NCBI RefSeq assembly: GCF_003337355.1
Contig: NZ_QPJW01000001.1
Span: forward strand, 620,001-684,000
Direction of reading: 5' to 3'
Length of the DNA: 64,000 nucleotides
From: Fontibacillus phaseoli
Lineage (GTDB): Bacteria > Bacillota > Bacilli > Paenibacillales > Paenibacillaceae
The notes below the pieces were generated by a model, which saw nothing but the letters and a program-made list of their open reading frames with translations, made no database searches and was not told where the DNA came from. The position numbers were made by a program, and so were the translations under genes. Shown here piece after piece: positions 59,984 through 64,000 of the stretch. Within the stretch, counting starts at the first letter, position 1; each line of letters starts with the position of its first letter.

Positions 59984-61237
59984 ATGTCGAAACGGATTTT
60001 TTTAATCGATGGACAATCTTTTTATGCCTCGGTGGAGAAGGCTGCCCACCCTGAGTATTGCGATAAGCCTGTGGCTGTAGGAGACCCTGCAAGGATGAAC
60101 GGTATTGTTCTGGCGGCGTGTCCCATCGCCAAATCCCGAGGCGTGACAACCGCCTCGCGGGTCGGGGAAGCGCTGGCCAAATGCCCGGAGCTGATTGTCA
60201 TCCGGCCCAGAATGCGCACTTATATCCAGATTTCGCTCTTGATTACGGAAATTTTCGAATCTTACACCGACCTTGTAGAGCCTTTTAGCATCGACGAGCA
60301 ATTTTTGGATGTTACGGGTTCGCAGGCTTATTTCGGTTCCCCGTATGAAATGGCCAAAAGGATTCAGAACCATGTTCTTTTGTCGACGGGTGTCTGGACG
60401 AGAGTGGGAATCGGCCCTACAAAGGTGCTGGCCAAAATGGCGACCGATAATTATGCCAAAAAAATGCCCGAAGGCATATTTGAGCTTTCTTTCGGGAATC
60501 TGGAGCCCACGCTGTGGAAGCTTCCCGTGCACCAAATGTTTATGGTCGCTTCCGCGATGACCCGTCATTTTACCCGGATGGGCCTATCTTGCATCGGAGA
60601 TATCGCGCGCCTGGAGCTTCCCGAGTTCAAGCGGCGGATGCGGCAGGAAATGGGCAAACAGAGCGATATTCAGGCAGAGTATTACTGGCAAACCGCGCGC
60701 GGGATCGATCCAAGTCCCGTCGTGTCCGGCATCCGTCATCAATTGAAATCGGTCAGTCATGGCAAGGCGCTTCGCTGGAAGCTGTATCAAAGGCTCCAGG
60801 ACATCGAAATCGTTCTGCTCGAGCTGGTGGTGGAGGTATGCCGGCGCACAAGGCGCCATCATTTCCTCGGTTCGGTCGTTGCCGTTTCGGCGGCGGAAAC
60901 GGACGGGACGCGTTCTTCTTCCTTCAGCCGGCAGATCACGCTGCCGGAACCGACGGCCCTGACCCATGAGGTGGCCTCCGCCGTACAGAATCTGTTCAAG
61001 AAATATTGGGGCGGACTGCCTGTCAGCCGCTTGACCGTCTCCTTGGCCCAGTTGACCGACGACAGCATGATCCAGCTTACTCTGTTTGACAATCGATCCC
61101 GCGCTTACGATAAAGAACGGGCCATCGACAGCATTAAAGACCGGTACGGGAGCGACGCCATCATCCACGCTTCTTCATTGATGGAAGCCGGCGTTGCGCG
61201 GGAAAGAGCCGGGCAAATCGGGGGGCACTACAAATGA
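59984..61237 (+). CDS. Y-family (UmuC/UvrX-like) translesion DNA polymerase
   Basis: An error-prone polymerase of 417 residues that copies past lesions. The palm has the metal ligands Asp9 (FLIDGQSFYAS, with the steric-gate aromatic), and Asp104-Glu105 (FSIDEQFLDV). A little-finger domain follows, and near the end QLTLFD (residues 364-369) fits a beta-clamp-binding motif. It is more like B. subtilis YqjW/UvrX than DinB. ATG 59984 follows GGAGGGGT (59971-59978); ATG 59969 precedes that site. Two LexA boxes upstream predict SOS induction, and an ATGA overlap couples it to the next gene. Confidence 0.92.
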   Translation: MSKRIFLIDGQSFYASVEKAAHPEYCDKPVAVGDPARMNGIVLAACPIAKSRGVTTASRVGEALAKCPELIVIRPRMRTYIQISLLITEIFESYTDLVEPFSIDEQFLDVTGSQAYFGSPYEMAKRIQNHVLLSTGVWTRVGIGPTKVLAKMATDNYAKKMPEGIFELSFGNLEPTLWKLPVHQMFMVASAMTRHFTRMGLSCIGDIARLELPEFKRRMRQEMGKQSDIQAEYYWQTARGIDPSPVVSGIRHQLKSVSHGKALRWKLYQRLQDIEIVLLELVVEVCRRTRRHHFLGSVVAVSAAETDGTRSSSFSRQITLPEPTALTHEVASAVQNLFKKYWGGLPVSRLTVSLAQLTDDSMIQLTLFDNRSRAYDKERAIDSIKDRYGSDAIIHASSLMEAGVARERAGQIGGHYK

Positions 61238-61731
61238 GCAAGCTTGACGGAAACGACCGTTGGAAATCCAAAATGCTGCTGACGGAGCATGCCGAGAAAT
61301 ACGAGGAGCAGCACCGCTTCAATGAGAGCAGGATCATTACTTCGGAGGAACGCAGCCTACTCCGGGACTATATTTTGTTGCCGCATATGGAAAAAATGGT
61401 TCAAAAGAGCATTTCCGACATCGAGTACTCCAGCAATATTCTCAAACGCCTGCATCTCATGGTGAGCCAATACGTTCTGAATCGGATCATCAGGGACTCC
61501 TACAAGCTGCGACGCGAACTAAAACAGCGGAGCATTAAAATCCTCAGCGAGGAGCAAGCGGATCTCGTAGTCTATTATCGTTATTATTGCCGGGGATACG
61601 AGGAACGGTTCGGCATGACCCGAGACGTGATGCGATCAGAGATCAGTCTGCGGCTGACAAAGTATATGTCCGAACTGGGAGTGTTGCTCAAAGAACACGC
61701 CAAAGAAACCGAAATGAGAGACAAATCCTGA
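61234..61731 (+). CDS. Uncharacterised helical protein coupled to the Y-family polymerase
   Basis: A 165-residue protein whose ATG overlaps the polymerase stop (ATGA), so it is made with it under the same LexA boxes. It is charged and almost entirely helical (RSLLRDYILLPHMEKMVQKS, then SSNILKRLHLMVSQYVLNRI and SLRLTKYMSELGVLLKEHAK), without signal peptide or membrane segment. In Bacillus the gene next to uvrX/yqjW is usually a YolD-like protein; this one shows no YolD motif that I can see. A role in damage tolerance is inferred from context only. Confidence 0.75.
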   Translation: MSKLDGNDRWKSKMLLTEHAEKYEEQHRFNESRIITSEERSLLRDYILLPHMEKMVQKSISDIEYSSNILKRLHLMVSQYVLNRIIRDSYKLRRELKQRSIKILSEEQADLVVYYRYYCRGYEERFGMTRDVMRSEISLRLTKYMSELGVLLKEHAKETEMRDKS

Positions 61732-61736
61732 CCGGG

Positions 61737-61764
61737 GAACAGCTTAATGGCTGTTCTTTTTTTT
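61737..61764 (+). terminator. Terminator of the PolY operon
   Basis: GAACAGC (61737-61743) and GCTGTTC (61750-61756), 6-nt loop, followed by eight T. Confidence 0.95.
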
Positions 61765-62340
61765 GCAATGCGGGGTCGTGACTCAAAAAAGGGACGGAAA
61801 ACAAGCCGGAAAGTGGAAGATTAGCCCTCCCGATTTGGGGAATTAGTCGCCAATTTGGGCCAAAAAGCCACCATCCATCGAAGGAGCAACACTCCAGCAA
61901 GTAACCAATGGGCCTAGTCTGGGACCACAGTATGTTTTTTGTCATATTGGATGTAATATCCAAATCAGCGAAAAACTGCGCCGTTAAGCGATTTTCTAAC
62001 ATGACTTTGGTATCAATTTTGTAACCTTTATGGAAAAGGGTGTAAAAAAAGAGCGAAACTTCGAATTCCCTCGTGCGTCTAATAAGGGCAATAGGGCGCA
62101 AACGCCGCTTCCCATGAAAACAATCTGTGGAAACCTCTCACGGAATGTATGGGTTTTCACAGGTTTTTTTCATGAAAACGAGGAAATGGCGGGGCAGGCA
62201 TTATTTTTCCTTATTATGGGAAATGGACCCGATAATACTGACAGGTCCTGGAAAGGACCCAGAAACAAAACACTTCCATTAGCCTAGTTACATTATAGGT
62301 TCGCTTGGTTAATGATAGAAGTAATTTGAGGAGTGGAGGT
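61765..62340. other. Non-coding gap with an attenuator-like hairpin
   Basis: About 575 bp without a convincing gene. CTGTGGAAACC (62129-62139) pairs with GGTTTTCACAG (62154-62164, one G-U pair), followed by a run of T. This is a terminator with no gene directly in front, so an untranslated RNA or leader may end there. TTGGATGTAATATCCAA (61947-61963) is another dyad, and GGTCCTGGAAAGGACC (62244-62259) a third. I compared it with the common c-di-GMP and SAM riboswitch consensus and saw no match. Confidence 0.4.
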
Positions 62341-62391
62341 GTGAGGGGCCGTACTGATGATCGCCTGCATACAAAAAGATTAGCGAGGTGA
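62341..62391 (+). CDS. Sixteen-codon leader ORF before the glycosidase-like gene
   Basis: GTG 62341 is 7 nt after GAGGAG (62328-62333) and opens a frame of 16 codons, rich in Arg and Lys, ending in TGA at 62389-62391. Its stop overlaps the GAGGTGA that is the only ribosome-site-like sequence for the next gene, which begins 15 nt later. A leader peptide that couples translation is possible; this is inference. Confidence 0.3.
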   Translation: MRGRTDDRLHTKRLAR

Positions 62392-62406
62392 AAAAATTAA
62401 ATACCG

Positions 62407-64000
62407 ATGACAACATTAGCGCGAAAAAAACTGGCTATTTGGATTGGACTCGGAGCAGCCCTGATCGCCGGAGGCGTTTTTCTCGTAACCTTGATTCTGC
62501 CTCCGTCCCACATTAGCTTCGCGACCTCCGATGGCGCAGAGATCAAATTCCAAACCTCGGGCGACCGGTTCATGGAATATGAGGGTGACGGGGTCTGGAA
62601 CGAGATGTTCGTAAAAGGAGTAAACCTGGGCGCGACGGTTCCCGGACATTTCCCGGGGGAGTTTCCGCTTACGGAAGACGATTATGTACGCTGGTTTAAA
62701 CAGATCGACGAGATGGGAGCCAACGTGATTCGTATTTACACGGTGCACAATCCGGTATTTTATAAGTCGCTGGTTAAATACAATCGGGATAAGGGAGAAG
62801 ACCCGCTGTATTTCATGCAAGGAATCTGGTCTCCCGAGGAACAGTTGATTGAACTGAAGGATGCGTACAATCCGGGAATTAAACAAAAATTCCACAAGGA
62901 GATTGAAAAAGCGGTTAAAGCGGTGTACGGCGATTTGAAGGCCGGAGCCGTTCAAGGAGAATCGGGAGGGAAATATACCGCCAACGCGGGACCTTACCTG
63001 ATGGGCTGGCACATCGGCACCGAATGGGACCCAGAAATGGTAGACAACACGAACAAGGTGCATGCGGGAACGGAGCCATATCAAGGCAAACACTTTGCTG
63101 CTACCGCGGAAGCGAGTCCGTTCGAGAGCTGGCTTGCGGAGCTGGTCGACCAGACGGCAACACAGGAACGAGCCTACGGCTGGGAGCATCCAATCACATT
63201 TACGAACTGGGTGACCACCGACGTGTTGGAGCATCCCGGCGAACCGCTCTTCGAAGAAGATATGGCGAGCGTCGATGCCACCCATATCGAGCCGGTGGAC
63301 TGGGAGGCTGGGTATTTTGCCGCGTATCATGTGTATCCTTATTATCCGGATTTCTTTCATCTGGACAAAACGCTGGAAAGTATCCCGGACGGGAATAACG
63401 ATTACAACACGTACAAAGCTTACTTGAAAAAGCTGAAGGCTTATTACAAAGATATTCCGGTCATGGTGACGGAATACGGGGTTCCTTCTTCACTCGGCGT
63501 ATCCCACCTCGGCCGAGGCGGCCGCAACCAGGGCGGACACAGCGAGCAGGAACAAGGGGAGATCGATGTATCGCTCACCCGGGACATCTATGACGAAGGC
63601 TACGCGGGAGCGATCCTGTTCATGTGGCAGGATGAATGGTTCAAGAAGACGTGGAATACGATGCGCTTCGAGATTCCGGAAGATCGCCGTTCCTACTGGC
63701 TGAACGTGCTGACGAACGAGAAGCTGTTCGGCATTCTCTCCATGGGTCCGGGCAAGGAAGATCAAATTACGATCGACGGCAAGCTGGAGGATTGGGATGC
63801 TTTGGCCGAAGGAGAAGTGAAGTCGTGGGATAATCCTTCGCCCGGAATGAAGCGTCTGCGCGTCACGCATGACGAAGCTTACGTTTATGTGGGGCTCACG
63901 CTGGATGAGCCGTTCGATCCGGCCAAGCGGGAACTCTATCTTGGCAGCGATATTCTGTCCGGCGGAGATCAGCCCAAGACCGAGCTTCCCGGCAAGACGC
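62407..64000 (+). CDS. Membrane-anchored clan GH-A glycosidase-like protein (partial)
   Basis: An open frame of 531 codons that runs off the right edge. An N-terminal membrane helix (about residues 8-31, LAIWIGLGAALIAGG) anchors an external TIM-barrel-like domain (about 55-440). Candidate catalytic acids are Glu206 in WHIGTEWDPE and Glu356 in MVTEYGVPSS; the latter is typical of the clan GH-A nucleophile on strand 7. FVKGVNLGATVPGHFPGEF and MGANVIRIYTVHNP fit strands 1-2. From about residue 453, ITIDGKLEDWDA opens a CBM9/DOMON-type domain, cut at the edge. The ribosome site lies 16 nt before the ATG, unusually far. It was not interrupted in the stretch I translated. Confidence 0.8.
   Translation, partial: MTTLARKKLAIWIGLGAALIAGGVFLVTLILPPSHISFATSDGAEIKFQTSGDRFMEYEGDGVWNEMFVKGVNLGATVPGHFPGEFPLTEDDYVRWFKQIDEMGANVIRIYTVHNPVFYKSLVKYNRDKGEDPLYFMQGIWSPEEQLIELKDAYNPGIKQKFHKEIEKAVKAVYGDLKAGAVQGESGGKYTANAGPYLMGWHIGTEWDPEMVDNTNKVHAGTEPYQGKHFAATAEASPFESWLAELVDQTATQERAYGWEHPITFTNWVTTDVLEHPGEPLFEEDMASVDATHIEPVDWEAGYFAAYHVYPYYPDFFHLDKTLESIPDGNNDYNTYKAYLKKLKAYYKDIPVMVTEYGVPSSLGVSHLGRGGRNQGGHSEQEQGEIDVSLTRDIYDEGYAGAILFMWQDEWFKKTWNTMRFEIPEDRRSYWLNVLTNEKLFGILSMGPGKEDQITIDGKLEDWDALAEGEVKSWDNPSPGMKRLRVTHDEAYVYVGLTLDEPFDPAKRELYLGSDILSGGDQPKTELPGKT

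Noticed and set aside
61765..62170. Riboswitch before the glycosidase-like gene
   Set aside because: GGCGCAAACGCC and similar words recall the c-di-GMP class, but the invariant blocks are absent, so I only note a hairpin.
62030..62287. Forward frame of 85 codons
   Set aside because: Contains the terminator-like hairpin and T run, and has no ribosome site at a suitable distance.

Overview
The window is one contiguous piece of a chromosome from an endospore-forming, Gram-positive Firmicute, most likely Paenibacillus or a close relative. The reasons are strong AGGAGG-type ribosome sites, frequent GTG and TTG starts, a T-box leader on tyrS, the sporulation genes spoVM and a spoVIF-type gene, an S-layer-homology protein, a DUF5704-type surface protein, Bacillus-type LexA boxes, and long blocks of Bacillus subtilis gene order at moderate G+C. 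I saw no rRNA, tRNA, CRISPR array, prophage or intact insertion sequence.

Layout. 0-9 kb: T-box-controlled tyrS, a MerR/BmrR-like regulator, trmO, rpsD (reverse strand) with a long leader, a GAF-GGDEF diguanylate cyclase, a lipoprotein, an M29 aminopeptidase and an HPr-like protein without the catalytic histidine. 9-13 kb: ylaN, a Ca2+/H+ antiporter, an Asp23/Gls24 protein, ftsW and a YugN-like gene. 13-21.9 kb: an M20 amidohydrolase, a CBS protein, a bacterial XPB-type helicase overlapping a second helicase-associated gene, ylbF-ylbG, an unknown gene, a LysR regulator and a PHP phosphoesterase. 22-56 kb: a long collinear core matching the B. subtilis yloA-to-recG region: rqcH, yloB, (dapF, a YitJ-like methionine enzyme), yloC, remA, gmk, rpoZ, coaBC, priA, def, fmt, rsmB, (inserted surface-protein pair), rlmN, prpC, prkC, rsgA, rpe, spoVM, rpmB, yloU, yloV/fakA, a DegV gene and recG. 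56-64 kb: a membrane-anchored unknown, spoVIF-like, an unusual TetR, map, an SOS-type Y-family polymerase coupled to an unknown gene, and a membrane-anchored clan-A glycosidase-like gene that runs off the right edge.

How the genes work together. The core handles translation (tyrS, rpsD, def, fmt, rsmB, rlmN, rsgA, rpmB, rqcH, map, trmO), nucleotide, coenzyme and amino-acid supply (gmk, coaBC, dapF, the YitJ-like enzyme, rpe), envelope and sporulation signalling (prpC/prkC, ftsW, spoVM, remA, ylbF), fatty-acid activation (yloV with the DegV gene) and DNA repair or restart (priA, recG, XPB pair, PolY).

The accessory material sits at a few points: the SLH plus DUF5704-type operon between rsmB and rlmN, which has an internal composition break; three non-coding repeat clusters (27.8-28.5, 36.7 and 57.5 kb); a 99-bp palindrome at 21.9 kb; and the SOS operon with its uncharacterised partner. 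No single block is clearly a new defence or mobile system. The best candidates for undescribed biology are the surface-protein pair, the coupled partner of PolY, the XPB partner gene, and the promoter-inside-terminator arrangement at spoVM. All family calls come from reading motifs and remembered family sequences; no database search was run.
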